A DNA stretch of 64,000 nucleotides from Actinoplanes italicus. GTDB taxonomy: Bacteria > Actinomycetota > Actinomycetes > Mycobacteriales > Micromonosporaceae. The stretch is taken from the NCBI RefSeq assembly GCF_003001815.1, contig NZ_PVMZ01000006.1, positions 248,001-312,000 on the forward strand, given 5' to 3'. Position numbers and translations under genes: made by a program. The notes below the pieces were generated by a model. That model saw nothing but the letters and a program-made list of their open reading frames with translations, ran no database searches and was not told where the DNA came from. Below are positions 1 through 7,604 of this stretch, piece after piece; the first letter of the stretch is position 1, and the number at the start of each line of letters is the position of its first letter.

Positions 1-29
1 CCGGCGGAGGCGGCCGTAGGGTGGGCGGC

Positions 30-752
30 GTGCTTCGTGAGGTCACCGCCATTCGTTATGTCACCCCTCTCCGTGAGGGTGGATCTCTGCCCGGTGTGGT
101 CGAGGCCGACGATCTCGGGACCTATGTGGTCAAGTTCCGCGGGGCGGGGCAGGGCCCGCGTGCTCTGGTCGCCGAGGTGATCGCTGGGGAACTGGCTCGG
201 CGGCTCGGGCTCCCGGTGCCTGAGCTGGCTCGGGTGGAGCTGGATCCCGTGGTGGCCCGGGCCGAGCCGGACGAGGAGGTCCAGGAGCTGATCAAGGCCA
301 GCGCCGGCGGCAACCTCGGAATGGACTTTCTGCCTGGATCGCTCGGCTATGACCCTGTGGCGCACCACATCGAGCCGGGGCTGGCGAGCCGCGTGGTGGT
401 TTTCGACGCGTTCGTGGAGAACGTCGACCGCAGCTGGCGCAATCCCAACCTGCTGATCTGGCACGGTGGGCTATGGCTCATCGACCACGGTGCGACGCTC
501 TATTTCCACCACAACTGGGCTCGCGCCGAACAGGTGGTGCACCGGGCATATAAGTGGGATGACCATGTGCTCAAGCCGTACGCCCATGATCTCGCCGTCG
601 AAGGACCGGCTCTGGCCGAGCGGATCACCCCGGAGCTGCTGGGTGAGGTGATCGCCCTGATTCCCGAGGAGTGGCTCGAGGAGGGCGACCGGGACGCCTA
701 CCTGAATCACCTGTCGCGCCGGGCGGCGCGCCCGGAGGCGTGGCTGCCGTGA
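30..752 (+). CDS. HipA-like kinase family protein
   Basis: A 240-residue soluble protein that resembles the actinobacterial HipA-like (HipA_2) group: an N-terminal beta-rich part (GVVEADDLGTYVVKFRGAGQ), an EVIAGELARRLGLPVPEL helix, and a kinase-like core with FDAFVENVDRSWRNPNLL and LIDHGATLYFHH, where NVDR..NPN and IDHG look like the catalytic and metal-binding loops of HipA-type Ser/Thr kinases. I chose the GTG at 30 (MLREVTAIRYVTPL) over the GTG at 21 because the conserved part begins there. It is shorter than classical HipA (about 440 residues) and lacks the HipA N-terminal subdomain. The next gene starts inside its stop codon, so the two are translationally coupled. Substrate unknown; kinase activity is inferred from motifs only. 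Confidence 0.75.
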   Translation: MLREVTAIRYVTPLREGGSLPGVVEADDLGTYVVKFRGAGQGPRALVAEVIAGELARRLGLPVPELARVELDPVVARAEPDEEVQELIKASAGGNLGMDFLPGSLGYDPVAHHIEPGLASRVVVFDAFVENVDRSWRNPNLLIWHGGLWLIDHGATLYFHHNWARAEQVVHRAYKWDDHVLKPYAHDLAVEGPALAERITPELLGEVIALIPEEWLEEGDRDAYLNHLSRRAARPEAWLP

Positions 753-1126
753 CCACCAGAATGACTCCCTATGAGTACGCGATCATCCAGGCGGTTCCAC
801 GGATCGAGCGCGGTGAGTTGATCAATGTCGGGGTGCTGCTCTACAGCCAGCGGCACGACTTCCTGTGCGCCCGGACCCACCTGGACCCCGCACGGCTGCG
901 GGCACTGGACGCCGGCGCCGACGTCGACGCGATCCAGAAGGCGCTGGATGCCTGGGAGATGACTTGCAGGGGCGGCGGAGCCTCTGAACAGATGCGCCTC
1001 GGCGAACGATTTCGCTGGCTGGTGGCCCCACGCAGCACGATTCTGCGAGCCGGCCCGGTCCACATGGGCCTGACCGCGGACCCGGCCGTCGAACTGGAGC
1101 GGCTCGTCGGCCTGCTGGTCCACTGA
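749..1126 (+). CDS. DUF3037 family protein
   Basis: A 125-residue soluble protein matching DUF3037: it opens with YEYAIIQAVPRIERGELINV and continues with GVLLYS, the family signature. The GTG start at 749 overlaps the upstream stop (GTGA), so it is read in one operon with the HipA-like gene; this pairing is common in the family. Function is not known. The stop codon lies inside the first copy of a 41-bp tandem duplication (1122-1203), so the 3' end of this gene seems to have seeded the first repeat of the following gene-free region. Confidence 0.85.
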   Translation: MTTRMTPYEYAIIQAVPRIERGELINVGVLLYSQRHDFLCARTHLDPARLRALDAGADVDAIQKALDAWEMTCRGGGASEQMRLGERFRWLVAPRSTILRAGPVHMGLTADPAVELERLVGLLVH

Positions 1127-1203
1127 CCACAGCCTCCTCCACCGGAACGCGCAGGGAAGTCGACTGACCACAGCGTCCTCCACCGGAACGCGCAGGGAAG
1201 TCG
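1122..1203. repeat. 41-bp tandem duplication across a stop codon
   Basis: Two head-to-tail copies (1122-1162 and 1163-1203) begin actgaccacagc and share tcctccaccggaacgcgcag. They differ at one inner base (agcctcc versus agcgtcc) and at the last bases. The first copy contains the TGA of the DUF3037 gene. A recent slippage or unequal-crossover duplication is the simplest reading. Confidence 0.9.
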
Positions 1204-1397
1204 CAGGAAATCGCGAACAACCGGGGCGACGAAACGGAAGGCAGCGGTAGTCCGGCAAGGCACCGGCGGCAGAAGCGACCAGCGGCTGGCGGCCGGCCGC
1301 CGGTCGCGGGCCGGCTGCAGGCCGACCGCTGGGCGACGGGAAGCTGATCGCCGTGTGGCCACAGACCGGCCCCAACCAACCGCATTCCGATCACCGG

Positions 1398-1475
1398 GCA
1401 GTGACAAGGCCCGCCACCAACCAAACCGCAGAGACCACCGCGGCAGTGACAAGGCCCGCCACCAACCAACCGCAG
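1398..1475. repeat. 45-bp-period direct repeat
   Basis: The string gcagtgacaaggcccgccac, followed by caacca and an A/C-rich tail, occurs at 1398 and again at 1443. The copies are nearly identical over about 33 bases and separated by gagaccaccgcg. They lie in the same gene-free stretch as the other repeat families. Confidence 0.8.
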
Positions 1476-1705
1476 GCCGATCGCCGGGTGGCGGGAGACC
1501 GATCGCCAGCTGGTGGCAGCCCACGGATGGTCGACCGACAGATGGCGGTATGGGCGGTGGTACTTGACCGCTTGGCTGGACTTCTTGTGGAGCGGCGCCG
1601 GGGATGACGTCGCAGAGGCGGTCGTGGAGCAGAGGCCAAAGGACATCGCCGAGGCGGATTCGGGGTGGATCCCACGGTCTGCCCGAGCGCGAGCTTCGGC
1701 ATCAG

Positions 1706-2060
1706 GCCGCCGACGGGCCGCAAGAGATCGGGCGCCGACGGGCCGCAAGAGATCGGGCGCCGACGGGCCGCAATAGGCCAAGGCCACCGACGGATTGCGT
1801 GAGGAGCCAGGCCACCGAAAGACCGCGTGAGGATCAAGCCACCGGCAATCCGCGAGGAGGTCAGGCCACCGACAGGCCGTAAGAGGACCAAACCACCGAC
1901 AGACCGCAAGAAGGTCAAGCCACCGACAGGCCGCAAGAAGGTCAAGCCACCGACAGGCCGCAAGCGGACCACATCACTGACGGACCGCACGAAGGTCAGG
2001 CCATCGACAGACCGCAAGCGGACCACTCCACCGACAGCCCGCGACGGGACCGCGCAACAG
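1706..2060. repeat. Degenerate 25-27-bp minisatellite
   Basis: About 12-14 head-to-tail units. The first three, near 1709-1780, have a 25-bp period (gccgacgggccgcaagagat and variants). From about 1782 to 2040 the period is mostly 26-28 bp, core caccgacaggccgcaagaag followed by gtcaa or gacca. Some units are identical over 27 bases and others differ by several, and the period changes between units, so the array is not held to one reading frame. Either strand can be read locally as 9-residue repeats (PPTGRKKVK forward, LRPVGGLTF reverse) without a credible start. I see no gene in 1127-2129; this array and two smaller repeat families fill most of it. Confidence 0.8.
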
Positions 2061-2129
2061 GCCGACCGCGAGGGGAACGGGCGCCGGCCGACCGCGAGCG
2101 GAACAGGGCGCCGGCCGGCCTCGACTGGG

Positions 2130-3062
2130 TCAGCTGATCGGGGGTGGTGTGGGGCGGTGTGGGTCGACGGTGTAGGTGAGGCCCCGGGGTGAGTGACAGG
2201 TGACGACGTCGCCGAGGTGGAGGCGGGGGTCGGTGGCGTACATGGCGGCCAGCTTCTGTTCGGCTGCCTGGTCTCCGGCGTCGGCGGCGAGCAGCAGGTC
2301 GGCTATCTCGTCGATCAGGCTGACGGAGCCCGTGTTCCACGGTGGCAGGTCGGCCCACGCCTCGACCAGGGGGCGGCCGCCCAGGTCGCCGACGAAGGTG
2401 GCGTCGTCGGCCCAGAAGTCCCACAGCAGGAGCTCGTCGCCCTGGCGGTGGGCCAGCTCGGACAGCACGTACTTGCGGATCATGAGGGGACCGCGGATCG
2501 GCACGTCGCGGCCCACGCCGTACTTCTCAGGGTCGATCTCGCCGCGCCGGAAGGCGCGCCAGGACTGGGCCGCGGTGCGCAACCCGCCGGGGCCCAGGGG
2601 TACGTCGGTGACGTCGACCGGGAAGCCGGCGTCCGGAGCGAGCTGGGCGTCGGTCGCGACCCAGCGGGTGCCGTCGTGGTACTCCGTCACCACGTGGTCG
2701 ACGTGGTAGCCGGGCTCGAAGTAGTCGGCGAACCCGATCCGGCTGCGCGCCGGGATCCCCTTGGCCCGCAGCGCCGCGACGGTGAGCAGGGTGAAGTCAC
2801 GGCAGCAGCCGACGATGCGCTCCTCGGCGGGGCGCGGAGCGTCGAGCGGCCCGTCGTCGCCGAGGCTGTCGAGCATGGTCTCCACCCAGCGGTTGTCGAT
2901 CTCGGCGAGCCGCTCCGGCGGGAACTCGAGGCCGGAGGCCCGGTAGTGCACGACGAGGTTGCGGACGGCGGCGCTGATCCCGGCGACGTCGTCGGGGAGC
3001 GCCCGGATCCGGTCGAGATGCCGGCCCGGGTCGGAGAAGCGGGTCTGTCGCGTGTGGTCCAT
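2130..3062 (-). CDS. Transglutaminase-like domain protein
   Basis: A 310-residue soluble protein with a transglutaminase-like (papain-fold) core. The triad is visible: Cys87 in GCCRDFTLLTVAALRAKGIP, His123 in HVDHVVTEYHDG and Asp138 in WVATDAQLAP. The usual family order (GCCRDF, then ARSRIGFADYF, then the His and Asp blocks) is intact, so it is probably a hydrolase or amidase acting on proteins or peptides; the substrate is unknown. No signal peptide or membrane helix. It starts 5 bp after the stop of the MerR gene and is very likely in its operon and under its control. Confidence 0.8.
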   Translation of the reverse strand: MDHTRQTRFSDPGRHLDRIRALPDDVAGISAAVRNLVVHYRASGLEFPPERLAEIDNRWVETMLDSLGDDGPLDAPRPAEERIVGCCRDFTLLTVAALRAKGIPARSRIGFADYFEPGYHVDHVVTEYHDGTRWVATDAQLAPDAGFPVDVTDVPLGPGGLRTAAQSWRAFRRGEIDPEKYGVGRDVPIRGPLMIRKYVLSELAHRQGDELLLWDFWADDATFVGDLGGRPLVEAWADLPPWNTGSVSLIDEIADLLLAADAGDQAAEQKLAAMYATDPRLHLGDVVTCHSPRGLTYTVDPHRPTPPPIS

Positions 3063-3067
3063 GGTCC

Positions 3068-3874
3068 TCAGCCTTCGAACGGTAGGGCGACGTGCACGAA
3101 GTCGTCGCTGCCGGAGAGGTTTTCCCAGCTGTCCAGATAGAGCTCGCGGGGTGGCGCGCTGATGATCAGCCCGGCGGACCGGACGTACTCGCCGACCGCG
3201 TCATAGGCCTGCAGGATCCGTGGGTAGAAGCAGTCGTCGCGGGTGACCGCGGCGTAGGCGACCAGTCGCTCCGGCTCGAGCCGGATGGTGATGCGGCCGG
3301 CGGGCTCGACGGCGCCGGTGAACGGGACGCAGATCTCGACCCGGGCCTCGCTGTCCGGCGTGATCTGGCCGTGGAAGATCACCCAGTGCACGCCGGTCGC
3401 GACGGCGTCCTGCTCCTCCAGGTGACGGCGGATCTCCCACTCCGCCGCGGCCATCTCGGGGACCAGCTGTATCTGGTCGACCTCGATCTGCAGGGTCGCC
3501 ACCTTGCGCGCCGGGACCGCGGTGATCTCGACCGCATACCGTCGCTCGGGCTCGTCGCCGTGCGCCAGATGGGTGCGCAGCCAGGTGTAGCTCTCGCTGC
3601 GGGCGGACCAGGCCGCCTGCTCGGTCGCCCACCAGCGGTCGAGTCGGCGCACCGCCTCTGCGTCGGGCAGGTCGAGCACCTCGCCGATCACGGCGAGCGG
3701 CATGCCGAGCCGCCGGAGCACGCTGATCCGGTTGGCCCGGTCGAGTTGGTCCGGTGTGTACCGCCGGTAGTTGCTGGCGCCCACCGTCGCGGGTGGCAGC
3801 AGGCCGGACGCCTCGTAGAGGCGCAGGGCCTTGATGGAGAGCCCGGCCCGGCGGCCGAACTCACCGATGGTCAT
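3068..3874 (-). CDS. MerR family regulator with effector-binding domain
   Basis: A 268-residue regulator. The N-terminal winged helix reads MTIGEFGRRAGLSIKALRLY then EASGLLPPA and NYRRYTPDQL, the MerR signature. After a coiled-coil linker the C-terminal half (about 115-268: VEITAVPARKVATLQIEVDQ, IFHGQITPD, PAGRITIRLEPERLVAYAAV) resembles the GyrI-like effector domain of the TipA/BltR type, so it probably senses a small molecule. I chose the ATG at 3874, with a ggggga eight bases upstream, over the in-frame ATG at 3898, which has no clear ribosome site. It is divergent from ligC and lies just before the transglutaminase-like gene. Confidence 0.85.
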   Translation of the reverse strand: MTIGEFGRRAGLSIKALRLYEASGLLPPATVGASNYRRYTPDQLDRANRISVLRRLGMPLAVIGEVLDLPDAEAVRRLDRWWATEQAAWSARSESYTWLRTHLAHGDEPERRYAVEITAVPARKVATLQIEVDQIQLVPEMAAAEWEIRRHLEEQDAVATGVHWVIFHGQITPDSEARVEICVPFTGAVEPAGRITIRLEPERLVAYAAVTRDDCFYPRILQAYDAVGEYVRSAGLIISAPPRELYLDSWENLSGSDDFVHVALPFEG

Positions 3875-3953
3875 CGACTCGATCCCCCGCGTCGTCATGG
3901 GTTTGATGGTGAGGTCTGCCCCAGGGGACGAGTAAAGGGGGCACACTGATCGA

Positions 3954-5021
3954 ATGCAGCTCCCGCTGAACCCACCGGTCAAGCCGATGCTCGCCAAGCC
4001 CGTCGCGGACATCCCGCCCGGCCAGATCTACGAGCCCAAATGGGACGGATTCCGGTCGATCGTCTTCCGCGACGGTGCCGAGGTGGAGATCGGCAGCCGC
4101 AACGAGAAGCCGATGACCCGCTACTTCCCCGAGGTGGTCGAGGCGGTGCTGGCGAACTTCCCGGAGCGGGCGGTGATCGACGGTGAGGTGATCGTCGCCG
4201 ACACCGCGCGGAACACCCTCGACTTCGAGGCACTCCAGCAGCGCATCCATCCGGCGGCGAGCCGGGTGAAGCTGCTCTCCGAACAGACGCCGGCCGGTTT
4301 CGTGGCCTTCGATCTGCTGGCCCTCGGCGACGACGACCTGACCGAGCTGCCGTTCCACAGGAGACGCGAGATGCTGGTGAAGGCCCTGGAGAACGCCAAA
4401 CCTCCGGTGTACGTCACTCCGGCGACCGACGATGTGGAGACGGCCCGGCGCTGGTTCGCCGAGTTCGAGGGCGCCGGACTGGACGGCCTGATCGCGAAGG
4501 GCCGTGATCTGACGTACCAGCCCGACAAGCGGGTCATGGCGAAGGTCAAGCACAAGCGGACCGCGGACTGCGTGGTGGCCGGTTACCGGGTGCACAAGTC
4601 GGCGGAGAACCGGATCGGCTCGCTGCTGCTCGGCCTGCACGACGAGCGGGGGGTGCTGGTGAGCGTCGGTGTGATCGGCTCGTTCCCGATGGCGGTCCGC
4701 GAGGAGCTGTTCGAGGAGCTGCAGCCGCTGGTCACCACGTTCGAGGGTCACCCGTGGAACTGGGCGGCGCACGAGCAGGGCGAGCGGACCCCGCGCAAGA
4801 ACGAGGTGAGCCGGTGGAACGCGGGCAAGGACCTGTCGTTCACGCCGTTGCGACCCGAACGGGTCGTCGAGGTCCGCTACGACTACATGGAGGGCGTCCG
4901 GTTCCGGCACACCGCGCAGTTCGAGCGATGGCGGCCTGACCGCGATCCGCTGACCTGCACGTACGAGCAGCTGGAGCGCCCGGTCCGGTTCGACCTGGCG
5001 GAGGTGCTGACCAGCCGCTGA
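3954..5021 (+). CDS. ligC: ATP-dependent DNA ligase, LigC type
   Basis: A 355-residue ATP-dependent DNA ligase. It seals nicks by forming a covalent AMP-lysine on motif I, here EPKWDGFR with Lys29. Motif III-like FVAFDLLAL, motif IV-like GLDGLIAKG and motif V MAKVKHKRTADCVV follow, then an OB-fold domain from about residue 205 ending near EVLTSR. No extra N- or C-terminal domains, so it matches the stand-alone LigC group (Mycobacterium LigC) rather than full-length LigD. A LigD-type polymerase lies 3.4 kb downstream on the other strand, so both probably serve end-joining or gap repair. It is divergent from the MerR gene; no Ku gene is in the window. Confidence 0.93.
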   Translation: MQLPLNPPVKPMLAKPVADIPPGQIYEPKWDGFRSIVFRDGAEVEIGSRNEKPMTRYFPEVVEAVLANFPERAVIDGEVIVADTARNTLDFEALQQRIHPAASRVKLLSEQTPAGFVAFDLLALGDDDLTELPFHRRREMLVKALENAKPPVYVTPATDDVETARRWFAEFEGAGLDGLIAKGRDLTYQPDKRVMAKVKHKRTADCVVAGYRVHKSAENRIGSLLLGLHDERGVLVSVGVIGSFPMAVREELFEELQPLVTTFEGHPWNWAAHEQGERTPRKNEVSRWNAGKDLSFTPLRPERVVEVRYDYMEGVRFRHTAQFERWRPDRDPLTCTYEQLERPVRFDLAEVLTSR

Positions 5022-5079
5022 GTCGCACCCGCGCCGGGCGCGAAGTGGCACTCGAGCGCCGACCGGATAGGGTCGGTGC

Positions 5080-6639
5080 GTGGAACGTCGCTCTCGCCTG
5101 GCCGTCGCCCTCCTCTCGGTGCTCGTCCTCGCCACGGGGTGCACCCTGCCCTCGTTCGCGCCGGAGGGCTCCGACGAGCCGACCCGCAAGGGTGGTACGA
5201 CCACGTCCGGCACCACCTCCGGCCCCCAGTGGAAACCGTGCCCCGACGTGCCACGCGAGCTGGTCGGCAAGGCCGCCGAGGGGATGAGCTACGACTGCGC
5301 CACGGTCGAGGTTCCCCGCGACTGGGCGACTCCGGCCGGCGGCGATACGTATGGCATCGAGATGATCCGGATCCGGTCGAAGAAGCAGAAGCAGCGGATC
5401 GGCTCGCTGCTGCTGAACCCGGGCGGGCCGGGCGGTTCCGGCATCGACGTGGCGGTCTACCTGTCGTACGGCCCCGGGTTCGGCGGTCTGCCCACCGGGA
5501 TCACCGACCGGTTCGACATCGTCGGGTTCGACCCGCGCGGCGTGGGCGACTCCGCTCCGGTGAAGTGCATCAACCCGCGCGACCAGGACGCTAGCTTCGC
5601 GGCCGAGCCGGACCCTGCCGACCAGGCCGCCTTCGACGCGATCGTGGCTCTGAACAAGAAGATCGCCGACGACTGCGCCGCGAAGTACGGCACACGCCTG
5701 CGCACCTTCTCCACCGAGCAGGCGGCCCGCGACCTGGACGCGCTGCGTGCCGCGGTCGGCGACGAGAAACTGACCTACCTGGGCTACTCGTACGGAACGC
5801 TGCTGGGCGCCACCTACGCGCAGCTGTTCCCGAAGAACGTGCGGGCGCTGGTGCTGGACGGCGCGGTCGACCCGACCGAGGGTTACGTGGCCGGATCCGA
5901 GCAGCAGGCCAAGGGCTTCGAGCGGGCGTTCACGAACTTCACGAACTGGTGCGCGAAGAACGCCGGGAAGTGCCCGATCGCCCCGGACGCCCGGGGTGCG
6001 GTGACCGACGCGATGGCCAAGGCGAGGGTGTCGCCGGTCCGCGGTTCGGACGGGCGGGACGCGACCGCCGGCTGGGTCTTCCTGAGCGTGATCTCGTCGC
6101 TCTACACCGAGCGGGGCTGGACCGATCTGGCGAACGCCGTCGACGATCTTCAGAAGGGTGACGCCGAGGGCGTCTTCGAGCTGGCCGATCAATACGCCGA
6201 ACGCGAACCCGACGGCACCTACTCGAACCTGTTCGACGCCAACCTGACGGTGAACTGCGCGGACACCGACAAGGCGCCGACCGTCGAGGAGGTGCGCAAG
6301 CTGCAGGGCGAGTGGCGCACGAAATACCCGCTGTTCGGCCCGGCCCTCGCGATCGGCATGCTGCCGTGCACGTTCTGGGCGAAGGACCGCGACCCGTACC
6401 CGGCGGGCAAGGCCGAGGGCGCCCCGCCGATCGTGGTGGTGGGCACGACCGGTGACCCGGCCACGCCGTACGAGAACACCGCCGACCTGGCGAACATGCT
6501 GGGTGTCGGCCACGTACTGACGTGGGAGGGCGAGGGGCACACGGCGTACCCGTCGACCACCTGCATCCGGGACGCGGTCGACTCGTACTTCATCGATCTG
6601 AAGGTGCCGCAGGAGGGCCTGCGCTGCCCTCCGAAGTGA
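5080..6639 (+). CDS. Secreted alpha/beta hydrolase, peptidase S33 (tripeptidyl aminopeptidase type)
   Basis: A 519-residue exported lipoprotein. The N-terminus MERRSRLAVALLSVLVLATG then Cys21 is a lipoprotein signal with lipobox LATGC, followed by a Ser/Thr/Gly-rich linker. The mature part is an alpha/beta hydrolase: oxyanion segment LLLNPGGPGGSGID, nucleophile Ser237 in GYSYGT, Asp459 in TTGDPATPYE and His487 in GEGHTAYP. The C-terminal block matches the TAP-like C-terminal domain of Streptomyces-type tripeptidyl aminopeptidases. Likely role: trimming of N-terminal peptides outside the cell. The GTG start has aggg about eight bases upstream. Its last 50 bases overlap the convergent potassium-channel gene. 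Confidence 0.9.
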   Translation: MERRSRLAVALLSVLVLATGCTLPSFAPEGSDEPTRKGGTTTSGTTSGPQWKPCPDVPRELVGKAAEGMSYDCATVEVPRDWATPAGGDTYGIEMIRIRSKKQKQRIGSLLLNPGGPGGSGIDVAVYLSYGPGFGGLPTGITDRFDIVGFDPRGVGDSAPVKCINPRDQDASFAAEPDPADQAAFDAIVALNKKIADDCAAKYGTRLRTFSTEQAARDLDALRAAVGDEKLTYLGYSYGTLLGATYAQLFPKNVRALVLDGAVDPTEGYVAGSEQQAKGFERAFTNFTNWCAKNAGKCPIAPDARGAVTDAMAKARVSPVRGSDGRDATAGWVFLSVISSLYTERGWTDLANAVDDLQKGDAEGVFELADQYAEREPDGTYSNLFDANLTVNCADTDKAPTVEEVRKLQGEWRTKYPLFGPALAIGMLPCTFWAKDRDPYPAGKAEGAPPIVVVGTTGDPATPYENTADLANMLGVGHVLTWEGEGHTAYPSTTCIRDAVDSYFIDLKVPQEGLRCPPK

Positions 6640-7051
6640 GGGTGATGCCCTGACGGGCGGCCATCTCCTCGAGCAGGGCCCGCGTCACCCGCAGGTTCGC
6701 TTTGAGTTCTTCCTGCTCCTCGTGGTGGAAGGCGTCGTTGTTGACGATCAGCTTGCTGGCGAAGTGTGCCGTGATCAGCGGGATCACCAGCAGCACCATG
6801 GCCGAGATCAGGATGCCGGCCATCACGCGGGCCTGCCACGTCTCAGGCGAGATGTCGCCGTACCCGACGGTCGAGGCGGTGACCACGGCCCACCAGAACG
6901 AGTCGCCGAAGGTCTGATCCTCGAAGTGCTCGTAGAGGACGGCGCAGACGACGATCAGGATGGTGTACGACAGCAGGAGCTTCTTCGGCGAGTTGGCCAG
7001 CCAGACCAGCACGCGATATAGCGCCCGGGGCAGGATGAGCAGCGCGTTCAT
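6590..7051 (-). CDS. Two-TM potassium channel family protein
   Basis: A 153-residue membrane protein of the ion-channel (Ion_trans_2) family. Two membrane helices (about residues 27-43 and 78-98) flank a pore loop carrying the K+ selectivity filter TASTVGYGDISPE. The cytosolic tail is a short charged coiled coil (HHEEQEELKANLRVTRALLEEM) and no RCK or cyclic-nucleotide domain is attached, so it should assemble as a simple KcsA-like tetramer. The 3' end overlaps the S33 peptidase gene by 50 bases in convergent orientation, and the protein C-terminus is encoded inside that overlap. Confidence 0.9.
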   Translation of the reverse strand: MNALLILPRALYRVLVWLANSPKKLLLSYTILIVVCAVLYEHFEDQTFGDSFWWAVVTASTVGYGDISPETWQARVMAGILISAMVLLVIPLITAHFASKLIVNNDAFHHEEQEELKANLRVTRALLEEMAARQGITLTSEGSAGPPAAPSDR

Positions 7052-7107
7052 CTCGTCATGGTGCCCGACGTCACCGGTCCGCGACAGCCCGTGACAAGCT
7101 TTCGATC

Positions 7108-7563
7108 ATGCAGATCCGGATCGCGAACCGTACCGACGTCCCCGCCGTTCTCGGCCTGCTCGCCGACGACGACGTCAGCCGCGCCCGTGGTTTCGGGGTG
7201 GTGCCCGAGGAGGTCGACGCCGCGGTGTGGGCGGCGTTCGAGTCGATCGACGCGGACGACCGCAACGAGCTGATCGTGGCGGCCGACGGCGACGACGTGA
7301 TCGGCACCTGTCAGCTCACGTTCATCCCGGGACTGAGCCGGGGCGGCGCCGAGCGGATGCTGATCGAGGCGGTACGGATCCACTCGGGCCGGCGCGGGCA
7401 GGGTCTGGGCGGCGAGCTGATCCGCTGGACGATCGAGCGGGCCCGCGAGCGCGGATGCCGGATCGTGCAGCTCACCACGGACAAGCGGCGCACCGACGCG
7501 CACCGCTTCTATGCCGCGCTCGGCTTCGAGGCCTCCCACGAGGGGATGAAACTGATGCTCTAG
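7108..7563 (+). CDS. GNAT family N-acetyltransferase
   Basis: A 151-residue acetyltransferase with the GNAT fold. The acetyl-CoA loop is RRGQGLGGELIRWTIERARE (motif A), followed by the beta5-alpha4 segment GCRIVQLTTDKRRTDAHRFY and AALGFEASHEGMKL. The substrate cannot be read from sequence. The ATG at 7108 is supported by the conserved IRIANRTDVPAVLGLLADDD start. The stop lies 41 bases before the proposed start of the glycerophosphodiesterase gene, so they may be co-transcribed. Confidence 0.88.
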   Translation: MQIRIANRTDVPAVLGLLADDDVSRARGFGVVPEEVDAAVWAAFESIDADDRNELIVAADGDDVIGTCQLTFIPGLSRGGAERMLIEAVRIHSGRRGQGLGGELIRWTIERARERGCRIVQLTTDKRRTDAHRFYAALGFEASHEGMKLML

Positions 7564-7604
7564 CATTCTCGCCGATCGATATCCTTCGGCACAGTGGAGC
7601 GACC

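Noticed and set aside
1391..2026. Open frame on the minus strand reading as LRPVGGLTF repeats
   Set aside because: It is only the minisatellite read in one frame: the period shifts between units, there is no ribosome site, and other frames on both strands stay open as well.
1706..2060. Possible CRISPR array
   Set aside because: Units are directly adjacent with no spacers of constant length, and no cas gene is near.
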